Source: Chitinophagaceae bacterium
GTDB lineage: Bacteria; Bacteroidota; Bacteroidia; Chitinophagales; Chitinophagaceae
Assembly (NCBI GenBank): GCA_016720775.1
Contig: JADKJX010000009.1
Span: 62,001-126,000 of the forward strand
DNA length: 64,000 nucleotides
Reading direction: 5' to 3'
Position numbers and translations under genes: made by a program. Positions 9,138-16,947 of this stretch are shown piece by piece (positions within the stretch are counted from its first letter, which is position 1; every line of letters starts with the position of its first letter). The notes below the pieces were generated by a model. It had not been told where the DNA came from. It ran no database searches and saw only the letters and a list, made by a program, of their open reading frames with translations.

Positions 9138-9499
9138 TAGTATTTGTTAAAAGCTGTTGGCATTGCCAACAGCTTTTACTTCCCTCCACAACCCTCCCTC
9201 CTCCGCACTCAACAAATGCAACGCATAAACCTCTTCATTTATCTTTTCATGGGCAATGCGTTGCTCTAATTGCAATAGCTACTGCGCCAAGGAGGCGCTT
9301 TGTTTTTGCTACTACAGTATGTTTATTTAAAACTGCAGAATTTCGTTCTAAGAGATGTATATAGTCAAAACATTGCAGAGATAGAAGAATTTAGATGCTG
9401 ATGGAATTGTTGATCCTGCAACATTTCTGGTATTAGCTATTCTTGAGATATAGCCTTAGTGAAATATAAATTCTCCAATATACTGAGTCAACGGGGACA
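9138..9499. other. Intergenic region with two hairpins
   Basis: These 362 bases hold the terminator at 9149-9177, a second small hairpin GCGCC-AAGGA-GGCGC at 9284-9298 followed by a T-rich run, and an 8-bp inverted pair GCAACGCA/TGCGTTGC near 9220-9265. No gene or recognisable gene remnant is seen. It marks the junction between the FRG cluster and the nucleotidyltransferase/GT51 pair. Confidence 0.5.
9149..9177 (+). terminator. Hairpin terminator after the FRG cluster
   Basis: Perfect 13-bp stem AAAAGCTGTTGGC / GCCAACAGCTTTT with a 3-base loop ATT, starting 11 bases after the stop codon at 9137. The A and T ends allow function in both directions. Confidence 0.85.
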
Positions 9500-10192
9500 T
9501 TAAGTAGCCCTAGTTATAACTTCTTCTGTATTTATTTGTAATTGTCTCATAAAAGAGTTCCAGTCACGATATATTCGTACGGAGGCTTCTTTAATTTCTA
9601 TATGACTAATTTCGGATAAGTATTTTTTAATGTAGAATAAGCTGCTGTCTATTTCCTTTGTTTTAGGAAACGGGTCCCGGTTAGGAATAAATTTGGTGTC
9701 AATAAATCCTCGCTTGAATTGCCTTGCCCCTGTATTAAGATTCTCTGGCCAAAAAATCTGCTCTCTGTTTTTTGCTGGTTTAATCTGTCCGCTATTGTAT
9801 AAGTTCACCCAAAGTTCAAATTCAGTTTTCAGAATATAAAAAAGATCTTCATTAACAATCAAAAAATCTAAATCGCTTTTCTCACTTTGATAGGGCTTTC
9901 CATAATTTGATTCACTAATTGAAAAACCTGTTTTCCCGCTTCCAATGAGCTTAATTTGGCTTGGGTTAACTTCTATGTTATCAGCAAAGTATTGTATGAC
10001 TTGTTCATAAATTAATGGAGTATTAGCAAAAGCAAATGGCTTATTATTTATCAAGTAATGTCGTAGATAAGATTTTATTTCTTTTCCCAAAATATTTTTG
10101 TAATTCTCAGCAAACTCTTTTGGTTCGGCATATATATCAACAACAGATTGAGCAATCTTCGATAGTTTTAAATAATCTCTGATATCAGCCAT
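9500..10192 (-). CDS. Nucleotidyltransferase-fold protein
   Basis: A 230-residue soluble protein. Residues 84-91 read GSGKTGFS and residues 106-113 read SDLDFLIV: the Gly-Ser helix cap and the D-x-D metal-binding pair of the polymerase-beta nucleotidyltransferase superfamily. The stretch between them (15 residues) is longer than in minimal enzymes. The N-terminal 80 residues and the C-terminal 115 residues are helical and match no named family I recognise; the C-terminal pattern does not show the OAS/SMODS second-Asp region clearly. The gene overlaps the upstream GT51-domain gene by 8 bases, so the two are translationally coupled. Substrate is unknown; nucleotide transfer onto a protein, RNA or a second messenger are all open. 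Confidence 0.75.
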   Translation of the reverse strand: MADIRDYLKLSKIAQSVVDIYAEPKEFAENYKNILGKEIKSYLRHYLINNKPFAFANTPLIYEQVIQYFADNIEVNPSQIKLIGSGKTGFSISESNYGKPYQSEKSDLDFLIVNEDLFYILKTEFELWVNLYNSGQIKPAKNREQIFWPENLNTGARQFKRGFIDTKFIPNRDPFPKTKEIDSSLFYIKKYLSEISHIEIKEASVRIYRDWNSFMRQLQINTEEVITRAT

Positions 10193-10814
10193 ATATTGGT
10201 AAGAATTTTCGTGAACTATGCTTTTGATATAAATGTAAAAGATGATTCTTTCTTAAGAAGATTTGTTGAGCTCTTTTCGAACTAAAAATTCTGGGCTCGG
10301 GATATTTGATTCTGGAAATAATTTCTGCAGCAATTTCAGGAGTAAGTGTTTTTAGATTAGTTATTTTAAATCTATCTAATGCCTGTTTTAAACCGTTCAT
10401 ATTTGCTCCAAAATAAGCAACATGTAGATAGAGCAAAGGGATTTTATTTCGAGGAATAATATTGATTAGGGTGGTAGATAATAAGATTTCCCTGATTTTT
10501 CTTTTTAATGTCATTTCGAATCTGTTTGTAAGAACCCTTACTAATTGCTGCTCAATCGTGCTAGCCCCTTCTTTTTTATTGTAGAGTATTTTATTTCGAA
10601 TAGCTCTTATTATTGCAATTACATCAAATCCAATATGATATTTAAACCTATGATCCTCCCCGGAAATTAAGAGCCTTTCAAGTAGTTTAATTTGTTCATC
10701 AAGGGTTAAATAATTCAATTTCCTGTATTCATCTAATAGCCTTTCCCTTAAATTATCATAAGACTTCCTGTATAGCCTTTTTGCAAAAAATGATATTATT
10801 ACTCTAAGCCACAT
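10185..10814 (-). CDS. Stand-alone GT51 peptidoglycan glycosyltransferase domain protein
   Basis: A 209-residue protein that reads as a glycosyltransferase family 51 domain: GEDHRFKYHIGFD (52-64, catalytic Glu53), GASTIEQQLVR (83-93), TLKRKIREIL (102-111), and YLHVAYFGANMNGLKQA (129-145). These correspond to the conserved motifs of the lipid II polymerising domain of class A penicillin-binding proteins and MtgA. It lacks a transpeptidase domain and has only a weak N-terminal hydrophobic stretch (LRVIISFF), so it is shorter than MtgA and may be soluble or peripherally attached. It is encoded with a nucleotidyltransferase-fold protein in an AT-rich two-gene unit, not with cell-wall genes, so a role other than routine wall synthesis is plausible. 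Confidence 0.8.
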   Translation of the reverse strand: MWLRVIISFFAKRLYRKSYDNLRERLLDEYRKLNYLTLDEQIKLLERLLISGEDHRFKYHIGFDVIAIIRAIRNKILYNKKEGASTIEQQLVRVLTNRFEMTLKRKIREILLSTTLINIIPRNKIPLLYLHVAYFGANMNGLKQALDRFKITNLKTLTPEIAAEIISRIKYPEPRIFSSKRAQQIFLRKNHLLHLYQKHSSRKFLPIYG

Positions 10815-10965
10815 AATTGATATCTCCGCAATTGATTTGCGCTATTTAAAAGTACTCAATAGGGCTAATAAATCCAAAATGACCGAATGCAAAATATATT
10901 CTATTCCAACGCTTAATTCAAAAACGCATACCGTTTTTTCACTCCTCGCATTCTCCGTTAATATA

Positions 10966-10996
10966 CCCTTGATGTGGGTTTGTACCCGGCGCATAT
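10966..10996 (+). promoter_or_regulatory. Candidate promoter for the LuxR-type gene
   Basis: A TTG followed after 20 bases by CATATTTG, close to the Bacteroidota consensus TTG-N19-TAnnTTTG, lies about 75-105 bases upstream of the ATG at 11073. The first position of the -7 element is C instead of T. Position is approximate. Confidence 0.35.
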
Positions 10997-11072
10997 TTGT
11001 ACTAAGAATCAGTTTACACAAAAGGGGTATCGATTGGGGCAGCCTCATATCATAATTATAATCTTTAAACAA

Positions 11073-11279
11073 ATGAGCAAATCAACGAAGCCGCTTACCA
11101 AACGGGAACAGGAAGTACTGGAAGCATTGGCGAAAGGATTTTTGTACAAAGAGATCTCCCAGAAGCTTTTAATATCCCTCGACACTGTAAAGAAACATTG
11201 CAAGAACATTTACCAAAAACTGAATGTCCGTAACCGTACAGAAGCCAGCAATTATTTCAATTCCAGGAAAGCCGCATAA
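11073..11279 (+). CDS. Short LuxR-type helix-turn-helix protein
   Basis: A 68-residue protein consisting only of a LuxR-type HTH (LTKREQEVLEALAKG ... LLISLDTVKKHCKNIYQKLNV), that is, the DNA-binding half of a NarL/FixJ regulator without receiver. The ATG at 11073 is chosen because the longer open frame upstream reads as random sequence. It precedes rplM by 311 bases and is separated from it by a terminator. Lone HTH proteins of this size can bind DNA as dimers; the target is not evident. It could act on the adjacent divergent nucleotidyltransferase/GT51 pair, but no site is proved. Confidence 0.8.
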   Translation: MSKSTKPLTKREQEVLEALAKGFLYKEISQKLLISLDTVKKHCKNIYQKLNVRNRTEASNYFNSRKAA

Positions 11280-11374
11280 CACAGCCTTGCTGTGAAATCC
11301 ATTTAGCTAACCTCCAAAGAGAAACTTTAATTGTCAGATAGCCTTTAATCAGGCACCGCCCTTGTGGAGATCAT

Positions 11375-11397
11375 CAGCCCCTTACCGGGGCTGTTTT
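11375..11397 (+). terminator. Intrinsic terminator
   Basis: Stem CAGCCCC / GGGGCTG with loop TTACC, followed directly by TTTT; lies about 95 bases after the stop of the LuxR-type gene. Confidence 0.75.
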
Positions 11398-11503
11398 ATT
11401 GAATAAGCCCCTGTAAGGGATGAAGGATATAAAATAGTAGTCAAAAATTTTACTGAAAATCAACACTTTATAAAAGTGCGATTAAAAATACTCTTCCATT
11501 TCC

Positions 11504-11535
11504 TTGGATGGTAATGCATATTGGGCTTACCTTCG
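11504..11535 (+). promoter_or_regulatory. Promoter of rplM-rpsI
   Basis: TTG at 11504-11506 and TACCTTCG at 11528-11535 (spacing 21), a -33/-7 pair in the Bacteroidota style with the TTCG variant of the -7 element. It would give a leader of roughly 50 bases. Confidence 0.5.
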
Positions 11536-11590
11536 CCGTCCAAAATTTAAAGCCACGGGGATAGCTGTGGTAAAACCTAAAAATTAAAAG

Positions 11591-12034
11591 ATGAGCAAAT
11601 TACATTTCACCACCAAACATGCGAACGAGGCTACCGTTACACACAACTGGTATGTTGTGGATGGTACTAATCAAACCGTTGGCCGTATGTGTTCTAAAAT
11701 TGCCGCTGTATTGCGTGGCAAGAACAAAGCCTATTACACCCCACATGTTGACTGTGGCGATTTCATTATTGTTACCAATTGTGAAAAGATCAAACTTACT
11801 GGTAACAAGATGGATGATAAGATCTATGATAACTACAGTGGTTATCCCGGCGGACGTAAAGAAGAAGTTGCAAAGACATTGCTGAAGCGCAGGCCGGAAG
11901 TGATCATTGAAAGAGCTGTAAAAGGGATGCTTCCTAAAAACAGGCTGGGCCGTAAAATGTACAAAAAACTTTTTGTGTACCAGGGCGATAATCACCCACA
12001 CGCTGCACAACAACCAAAGGAGTTAAAATTCTAA
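11591..12034 (+). CDS. rplM: Large-subunit ribosomal protein uL13
   Basis: A 147-residue protein that matches uL13 over its full length: WYVVDGTNQTVGRMCSKIAAVLRGKNK, YTPHVDCGDFIIVTNCEKI, and the late GMLPKNRLGRKMYKKLFVYQGDNHPH block. It binds 23S rRNA early in 50S assembly. It is the first gene of the usual bacterial uL13-uS9 unit; rpsI follows after 59 bases. No oddities. Confidence 0.98.
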   Translation: MSKLHFTTKHANEATVTHNWYVVDGTNQTVGRMCSKIAAVLRGKNKAYYTPHVDCGDFIIVTNCEKIKLTGNKMDDKIYDNYSGYPGGRKEEVAKTLLKRRPEVIIERAVKGMLPKNRLGRKMYKKLFVYQGDNHPHAAQQPKELKF

Positions 12035-12093
12035 CCCTTCAGATTCGCTCAGGGTTAAAAAAACAAATCATTTTCATTCGAAACAAACAATAA

Positions 12094-12483
12094 ATGGAAA
12101 AGCAAAAAAATGCAATCGGTCGTAGGAAAGAAGCGGTAACCCGTATTTTCCTTTCAAAAGGCGACGGAAAGATTACCGTTAACGGCAAAGATTATAAAAC
12201 TTATTTCCCGCTGGTGTATTTACAAAACCAGGTGGAAGCGCCATTAAAAACAGTTGAATCTTCCGATAAATTTGATGTGGTTGTTAATGCAACCGGCGGC
12301 GGGGTTAAAGGACAGGCAGAAGCTGCAAAGCTGGGCATTGCCCGGGCTTTGATTGAAGTGAATGCTGAATACCGCCCGGCTTTAAAAGCGGCTGGCTTAC
12401 TTAAGCGTGACCCACGTTCTGTTGAGCGTAAAAAACCAGGACGTAAGAAAGCAAGAAGGAGCTTCCAGTTCTCTAAAAGATAA
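12094..12483 (+). CDS. rpsI: Small-subunit ribosomal protein uS9
   Basis: A 129-residue protein with the uS9 signatures: AIGRRKEAVTRIFL at the start, GGGVKGQAEAAKLGIARAL in the middle, and the basic C-terminal tail ending SFQFSKR, whose last residues reach the ribosomal P site and contact tRNA. Co-transcribed with rplM. The downstream gap of 114 bases to rpsB carries no obvious terminator, so read-through into rpsB-tsf is possible. Confidence 0.98.
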   Translation: MEKQKNAIGRRKEAVTRIFLSKGDGKITVNGKDYKTYFPLVYLQNQVEAPLKTVESSDKFDVVVNATGGGVKGQAEAAKLGIARALIEVNAEYRPALKAAGLLKRDPRSVERKKPGRKKARRSFQFSKR

Positions 12484-12597
12484 AAACTGGATTCAGGATA
12501 CAAGATCCGGGATATCCATTATAATAATGATATCTGTCCGGCATCTTGAATCAGGTATCTGGCATCAAAAATTAAATAACTACATCAATAACATACA

Positions 12598-13488
12598 ATG
12601 GAAAATAATACTTCCTTACAACAGCAACTTTTAGAAGCAGGTGTTCACTTTGGTCACTTAAAGAAAAAATGGAACCCCAAGATGTTGCCTTACATCTTTG
12701 CTGAAAAGAAAGGCATTCACATCATCGACCTGAACAAAACCGTAGAAGGTTTGCAGGAATCTGCCGCAGCACTGAAAGCAATTGCACGCAGCGGTAAGAA
12801 GGTAATGTTTGTAGCTACTAAAAAGCAGGCGAAAGAGATCGTGAGCGAGTGTGCCAAGCGTGTGAACATGCCTTACGTTACAGAGCGTTGGTTGGGTGGT
12901 ATGCTTACCAACTTCAACACCGTTCGTAAAAGCGTTAAAAAAATGCAGAGTATTGAAAAGATGCTTGCAGACGGAAGCGCAGAAAGCCTGACCAAAAAAG
13001 AACGTCTTACGCTGAGCCGCGATAAAGAAAAAATGGAAAAAGTACTGGGTGGTATCTCCCAGATCAGTCGTGTACCCGCCGCTCTGTTCCTGGTGGATAT
13101 AGGCCATGAGCACATTGCACTGGCAGAGGCAAAAAAATTAGGCATCACTACGTTTGGTATGGTTGATACCAACTGCGATCCAAATAAAGTGGAATTCTCA
13201 ATTCCTGCAAATGATGATGCTACCAAATCGATCTCCATCGTTGTGAATTACCTCACGGCAGCTATTGCCGAAGGTTTACAGGAACGCCAGGCAGATAAAG
13301 ACGAAGAAGACAGTCACGATGTGGATGAAACCGCCGAAGCCAAAGCAGCCCGCTTTGAGCAAAAGGTTGATGGCAGTGAAGAAAGAAACAAACGAGGCGG
13401 TGGCGGCGGAGGAAGAGGAGCTTCTTCTCAACCTAAGCGTCGTATAGCTGGCCCGGGTGCCGGCGGAAGAAAACCAGCAGCAAAATAA
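12598..13488 (+). CDS. rpsB: Small-subunit ribosomal protein uS2, with long C-terminal extension
   Basis: Residues 1 to about 230 are a standard uS2 (HFGHLKKKWNPKMLPYIFAEKKGIHIIDL, ERWLGGMLTNFNTV, DTNCDPNKVEFSIPANDDA). The protein then runs on to 296 residues: an acidic stretch (DKDEEDSHDVDET) followed by a Gly- and Arg-rich tail (RGGGGGGRG, KRRIAGPGAGGRK). Most bacterial uS2 proteins stop near 240-260 residues, so the tail is an addition. It precedes tsf by 68 bases, the usual order. Confidence 0.97.
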   Translation: MENNTSLQQQLLEAGVHFGHLKKKWNPKMLPYIFAEKKGIHIIDLNKTVEGLQESAAALKAIARSGKKVMFVATKKQAKEIVSECAKRVNMPYVTERWLGGMLTNFNTVRKSVKKMQSIEKMLADGSAESLTKKERLTLSRDKEKMEKVLGGISQISRVPAALFLVDIGHEHIALAEAKKLGITTFGMVDTNCDPNKVEFSIPANDDATKSISIVVNYLTAAIAEGLQERQADKDEEDSHDVDETAEAKAARFEQKVDGSEERNKRGGGGGGRGASSQPKRRIAGPGAGGRKPAAK

Positions 13489-13523
13489 TTGCGGCTATTA
13501 AAACAGAACTGCGGAGAGAGGTA

Positions 13524-13551
13524 TTTTAATTTTTAATTTTTAATTTTTAAT
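13524..13551 (+). repeat. Four tandem copies of TTTTAAT before tsf
   Basis: Four perfect head-to-tail copies of the 7-mer TTTTAAT end 5 bases before the tsf ATG at 13557. The array is very AT-rich and would keep the ribosome binding region unstructured; its copy number could vary by slippage. Confidence 0.85.
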
Positions 13552-13556
13552 TGACA

Positions 13557-14381
13557 ATGAGTGTTACAATAACAGCAGCAGATATAAATAAACTGCGCCA
13601 GACAACCGGCGCCGGTATGTTGGATTGCCGTAAAGCACTGACAGAAAGCAACGGCGATTTTGAAGCGGCCATCGACTGGTTGCGTAAACAAGGACAGAAA
13701 GTTGCCGCAAAGCGCAGCGACCGTGAAGCAAAAGAAGGGGTGATCATCGCACAAACCACCGCCGATAATAAAAGTGGTATCATAATATGTGTGAGTGCCG
13801 AAACGGATTTCGTTAGTCGTAATCCTGAATTCGTTGCCTTTGTTCAGAATATTGCCAATGCAGCAATCGACCGCAATGCACAAAGCATTGAGGAACTGAA
13901 TGACGTCATGATCGGTAATGAAAAAGTATCGGAATTAATTAATGATAAACTGGCTGCCATCGGAGAAAAGATCGGTATTACCCGTTTTGAAAGATTGAAT
14001 GCAGATTACGTTGCTTCATACATACACGGTGCTAACCGTATGGGCGTGCTGGTAGGCATGAGCAAACATGCTTTCGAAGCCGGTAAAGACGTGGCCATGC
14101 AGATAGCAGCAATGAATCCATTGGCTGTAGATGAAACTTCTATTTCACCAGAAACCATTGCCAGGGAAAAAGAGATCGCCATTGAGCAGATCAAGGCAGA
14201 AGGTAAACCTGCTGAAATGGCTGAAAAAATTGCCATGGGTAAAGTGAACAAATTCTTTAAAGAAAATACCTTGCTGGCCCAGCCTTTTGTAAAGGACAAC
14301 AGCAAATCTGTAGCTGATTACTTGAAGAGCGTTGATGCCGATTTAAAAGTTACTGATTTTAAGAGAGTGGCTTTGGGATAA
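13557..14381 (+). CDS. tsf: Translation elongation factor Ts
   Basis: A 274-residue EF-Ts, the exchange factor that reloads EF-Tu with GTP. The N-terminal UBA-like part has LRQTTGAGMLDCRKALTE, the core has SGIIICVSAETDFVSRN (TDFV motif contacting EF-Tu) and YIHGANRMGVLVG, and the C-terminal dimer region ends NTLLAQPFVKDNSKSV...FKRVALG. The ATG at 13557 is preferred over an in-frame TTG six bases upstream, which lies in the TTTTAAT array. Second gene of the rpsB-tsf unit. In many related genomes pyrH follows at once; here it is 17.6 kb away. Confidence 0.97.
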   Translation: MSVTITAADINKLRQTTGAGMLDCRKALTESNGDFEAAIDWLRKQGQKVAAKRSDREAKEGVIIAQTTADNKSGIIICVSAETDFVSRNPEFVAFVQNIANAAIDRNAQSIEELNDVMIGNEKVSELINDKLAAIGEKIGITRFERLNADYVASYIHGANRMGVLVGMSKHAFEAGKDVAMQIAAMNPLAVDETSISPETIAREKEIAIEQIKAEGKPAEMAEKIAMGKVNKFFKENTLLAQPFVKDNSKSVADYLKSVDADLKVTDFKRVALG

Positions 14382-14400
14382 GTTTATCACAAAAGATATT

Positions 14401-14435
14401 AAAGGCGGCGCTGTTCAGCACCGCCTTTTGTTTTT
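14401..14435 (+). terminator. Intrinsic terminator of rpsB-tsf
   Basis: AAAGGCGG ... CCGCCTTT with an inner GCTG/CAGC stem, followed by TGTTTTT; 19 bases after the tsf stop. It also separates tsf from the convergent gene at 14459-15013. Confidence 0.85.
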
Positions 14436-14458
14436 CTCAATGCCCGGTAATAAGCGTC

Positions 14459-15013
14459 TTACCTGGCATATACCCCATTTGGAGATACTACTGAAGCAGG
14501 CCCGCCACTGATGCCAACGGGTGGAATGATAATGTCAATATTTTTTCCATTTACTTTTAAAGATGCTTTCCTGGCATGGATCTCCACACCCTGCTGGTAA
14601 AAAGGGGGCATGGCAGCCGGCTTGCGGTCAATCAGATAAGGTTCACTGAAATCACTCATCTCAACTTCAAAAGTATAACCGCCCGTTACACATTTTGCTG
14701 ATGCCGATGTTGCAGAAATTTTAATATCAATGGTTGCATCCAGTACCGGGGCAGCTTCAAATGGGGTGCCGGCAAAAATGTTAGGACCAAAATAAGCGCC
14801 TACTTTTGCATCTGTTCCTACAAATCCAAACACCAATGGTGCCGCATTGGTATCGGGTTGCCAGAATATCATTCCGCTCGGCGCATCACCAACGGGTGTG
14901 TTTACCATACGGCCAAGGTGTACAATTACATTTGGCATTTGCAGATCGGGAGAAGTTACTGCCACCAGGTCAATACCTCCTTCCCAGCTCATCCATTTTG
15001 AAACGTTTGTCAT
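14459..15013 (-). CDS. Hypothetical protein, 184 residues
   Basis: A beta-rich protein without signal peptide or clear membrane segment. It starts MTNVSKWMSWEGGIDLVAV and contains a Gly/Pro-rich loop region (VNTPVGDAPSGMIFWQPD) and a C-terminal IIIPPVGISGGPASVVSPNG. The pattern suggests a beta-sandwich or jelly-roll single domain; no family recognised. It is convergent with tsf and divergent from the sensor kinase at 15147. Function unknown. Confidence 0.7.
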   Translation of the reverse strand: MTNVSKWMSWEGGIDLVAVTSPDLQMPNVIVHLGRMVNTPVGDAPSGMIFWQPDTNAAPLVFGFVGTDAKVGAYFGPNIFAGTPFEAAPVLDATIDIKISATSASAKCVTGGYTFEVEMSDFSEPYLIDRKPAAMPPFYQQGVEIHARKASLKVNGKNIDIIIPPVGISGGPASVVSPNGVYAR

Positions 15014-15072
15014 AATTTTTTATTAAGAGTAATTAATATTACGTAAAGCTATTGTTGTCTTAGCTTAATTAA

Positions 15073-15092
15073 AATACCCTGCAAAGGGTATT
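15073..15092 (+). promoter_or_regulatory. Inverted-repeat operator AATACC-N8-GGTATT (site 1)
   Basis: 6-8-6 inverted repeat 54 bases upstream of the sensor kinase ATG at 15147. The same 6-8-6 pattern occurs at 16896-16915 and 17668-17687. Candidate binding site of the response regulator encoded at 16948-17616. Confidence 0.6.
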
Positions 15093-15146
15093 TTAAACAG
15101 CATTTGTAACGGGCTACTGAATTGTCCGATCGGTATTTGTAGCTTT

Positions 15147-16874
15147 ATGGTAAAACAAAGTAATTCCAGGATGCATAAAGGCTGCGGTTTAATTTTTCTG
15201 CTGATTATCAGCACAGGGTTATTTGCTCAAAAGAACGGTCTGGTTAAGCAATTGGCTGCAATTGAGAAAAGCAATGCTTACGACACAAACATTAAAGAGC
15301 TTAAAAAAATCCTCAGTACATCCAATCTCACCACGGAAGAAAATATAACCGTACAAACCGAATTAATTCATCAATACCAGGAGTTGCACCAATGGGATAC
15401 CTGCCTTCGTTATTGCCAGTCGCAAATTGCACTGGCACAAAAGCAAAACAACAAACTGGCCGAAGCAACTTTTTATAAACTGCTAGGCAATACCTGTTAT
15501 CATATACCCGACAAGGAAAAAGCTGTGGCATATTGGAAAAAATGTATTGCCATAAGTGAAACAATAAACCAGGGCCTGTTACTGGAACAGTGCTATCATA
15601 ATATTGGCTCGGTAATACTGGAAAGCGGTAAAAATTATGATGAGGCAGAAAAGAATTTTTTAAAAGCAATACAATTAAGTGTTGCCAATAAAACGGATAC
15701 AACGCAGCTGGGTAACCTGCATTACCGCCTGCTGGCAACTTTGTATCAGCAAACCGGGCGAAATGAAAAAGCCGAGACTTTATATACAACGGTTATTGCA
15801 AGGGCAAGGCAATTAAACGACAGCCTTCGCATTGCTGAAGCGCTGATGTTTTATGCAGTATTATTAAGCAGTGAAAAAAAATTTGACAAAGCAATTGAAA
15901 ACGGAAAAGAAGCATTGCTGATATCTCAGAAATTCAACAAGCTGGATATGGAGCAAACAGCGCTTGGGTTATTGTCGTCGAACTATGCTCAGGCCAGTAA
16001 CTTTAAAGAAGCATACCGTTATTTGTATGACCAGAATGAATCCTACAGAAAACGGTTCAACACTGACCTGAACAGCAAAATGAGTGAGGCCGAAGCTAAA
16101 TTTAAAACAAGTGAATTGCAGCATGAAAACGAGATCGCTTCTATCAAGGCAAAAAAAGAAAAACAAATTTATCTCACAGGATTTGCCGGTTTACTCATCC
16201 TGGCCAGTTTTGCATTTTATTATTTTTATCAAAAAAGAAGTGTACGGCAAAAAGTACAGATGCAATTACAGGTGCAGGCAGAAAAAGAAAGGCTTAGCAG
16301 GGACCTGCACGATAACCTGGGCTCACAAATGGCCCTGCTTTCCAACAACGTTGAAAATTTAGATACCAATTACCGGAAACAACTGGGCATTGATGAAAAT
16401 ATTGACCGGGTAAAGGGTACTTCCAAGCAACTTTTACAAACACTGCGGGAAACCATCTGGATATTGAACAAGGAGCAGGTAAGTGCGCAGGAATTTTTTG
16501 ATAAGCTGGTTGATTATACCCATCGTTTTTTACAGTCGTACCCGGGAATAGAGCTGCGGGTAGAAGAAAATTTTGCAGGCAGCAAAGAACTTAACTCAAA
16601 TGAGGCGCTGCAGCTTTTTCGTATCTGCCAGGAAGCCATTACAAACTCCTGCAAATATTCCAAAAGCGAAGTACTGGACCTATATGGAAAAACGGAGCAG
16701 GGAATATTTACCATCCGCATTAAGGATTCGGGAAAAGGATTTGATAGCTTAGCCATAAGGGAAGAAGGCCATTACGGATTGAAGAATATGCAGAAACGGG
16801 CAGCTGTTGTTAATGCTAACCTGCAGATACTGACAGCAACAGGCAATGGCGTTACCATAACCATAAACGTGTAA
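15147..16874 (+). CDS. TPR-containing sensor histidine kinase
   Basis: A 575-residue kinase. A second ATG at 15171 would start directly at the signal peptide (HKGCGLIFLLIISTGLFAQ) and may be the true start. Order of parts: signal peptide, several TPR-like helical repeats in the periplasm (about 40-330), a membrane segment (about 340-361), HisKA_3 with phospho-accepting His388 (DLHDNLGSQ), and HATPase with NSCKYSKSE, KDSGKGFD and GHYGLKNM. It phosphorylates a NarL-type regulator; the gene for one follows after 73 bases. An operator-like inverted repeat shared with that regulator and with the LamG gene lies upstream, which suggests feedback control. The periplasmic signal is unknown. Confidence 0.93.
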   Translation: MVKQSNSRMHKGCGLIFLLIISTGLFAQKNGLVKQLAAIEKSNAYDTNIKELKKILSTSNLTTEENITVQTELIHQYQELHQWDTCLRYCQSQIALAQKQNNKLAEATFYKLLGNTCYHIPDKEKAVAYWKKCIAISETINQGLLLEQCYHNIGSVILESGKNYDEAEKNFLKAIQLSVANKTDTTQLGNLHYRLLATLYQQTGRNEKAETLYTTVIARARQLNDSLRIAEALMFYAVLLSSEKKFDKAIENGKEALLISQKFNKLDMEQTALGLLSSNYAQASNFKEAYRYLYDQNESYRKRFNTDLNSKMSEAEAKFKTSELQHENEIASIKAKKEKQIYLTGFAGLLILASFAFYYFYQKRSVRQKVQMQLQVQAEKERLSRDLHDNLGSQMALLSNNVENLDTNYRKQLGIDENIDRVKGTSKQLLQTLRETIWILNKEQVSAQEFFDKLVDYTHRFLQSYPGIELRVEENFAGSKELNSNEALQLFRICQEAITNSCKYSKSEVLDLYGKTEQGIFTIRIKDSGKGFDSLAIREEGHYGLKNMQKRAAVVNANLQILTATGNGVTITINV

Positions 16875-16895
16875 AAATATTTTAAACAAGAATGA

Positions 16896-16915
16896 AATGC
16901 CGCACAGGGGGTATT
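16896..16915 (+). promoter_or_regulatory. Inverted-repeat operator AATGCC-N8-GGTATT (site 2)
   Basis: Identical over at least 20 bases to site 3 at 17668-17687. Its right arm runs into the -33 TTG of the response regulator promoter, so a bound protein would contact RNA polymerase. Confidence 0.7.
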
Positions 16916-16943
16916 GTTAAATTTTCACTTCCATTTATTTTTG
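16914..16943 (+). promoter_or_regulatory. Promoter of the response regulator gene
   Basis: TTG at 16914-16916, 19-base spacer, TATTTTTG at 16936-16943: an exact match to the Bacteroidota consensus. The -7 element ends 4 bases before the ATG at 16948, so the transcript would be leaderless or nearly so. Confidence 0.75.
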
Positions 16944-16947
16944 TATT

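Larger units (their letters stand above)
11280..11590. other. Intergenic region: terminator plus ribosomal operon promoter
   Basis: These 311 bases contain the terminator of the LuxR-type gene (11375-11397) and the promoter of rplM (11504-11535). No further gene is seen. The leader between promoter and rplM is about 50 bases, with no clear structured autoregulatory element. Confidence 0.5.

Noticed and set aside
9500..10192. CBASS cyclic-nucleotide synthase
   Set aside because: The D-x-D motif fits the superfamily, but the gap to the Gly-Ser motif is long, no third Asp is evident, and no CBASS effector or Cap gene is adjacent.
13524..13551. CRISPR-like or telomere-like repeat
   Set aside because: Only four copies of a 7-mer without spacers; a simple sequence repeat in a leader.
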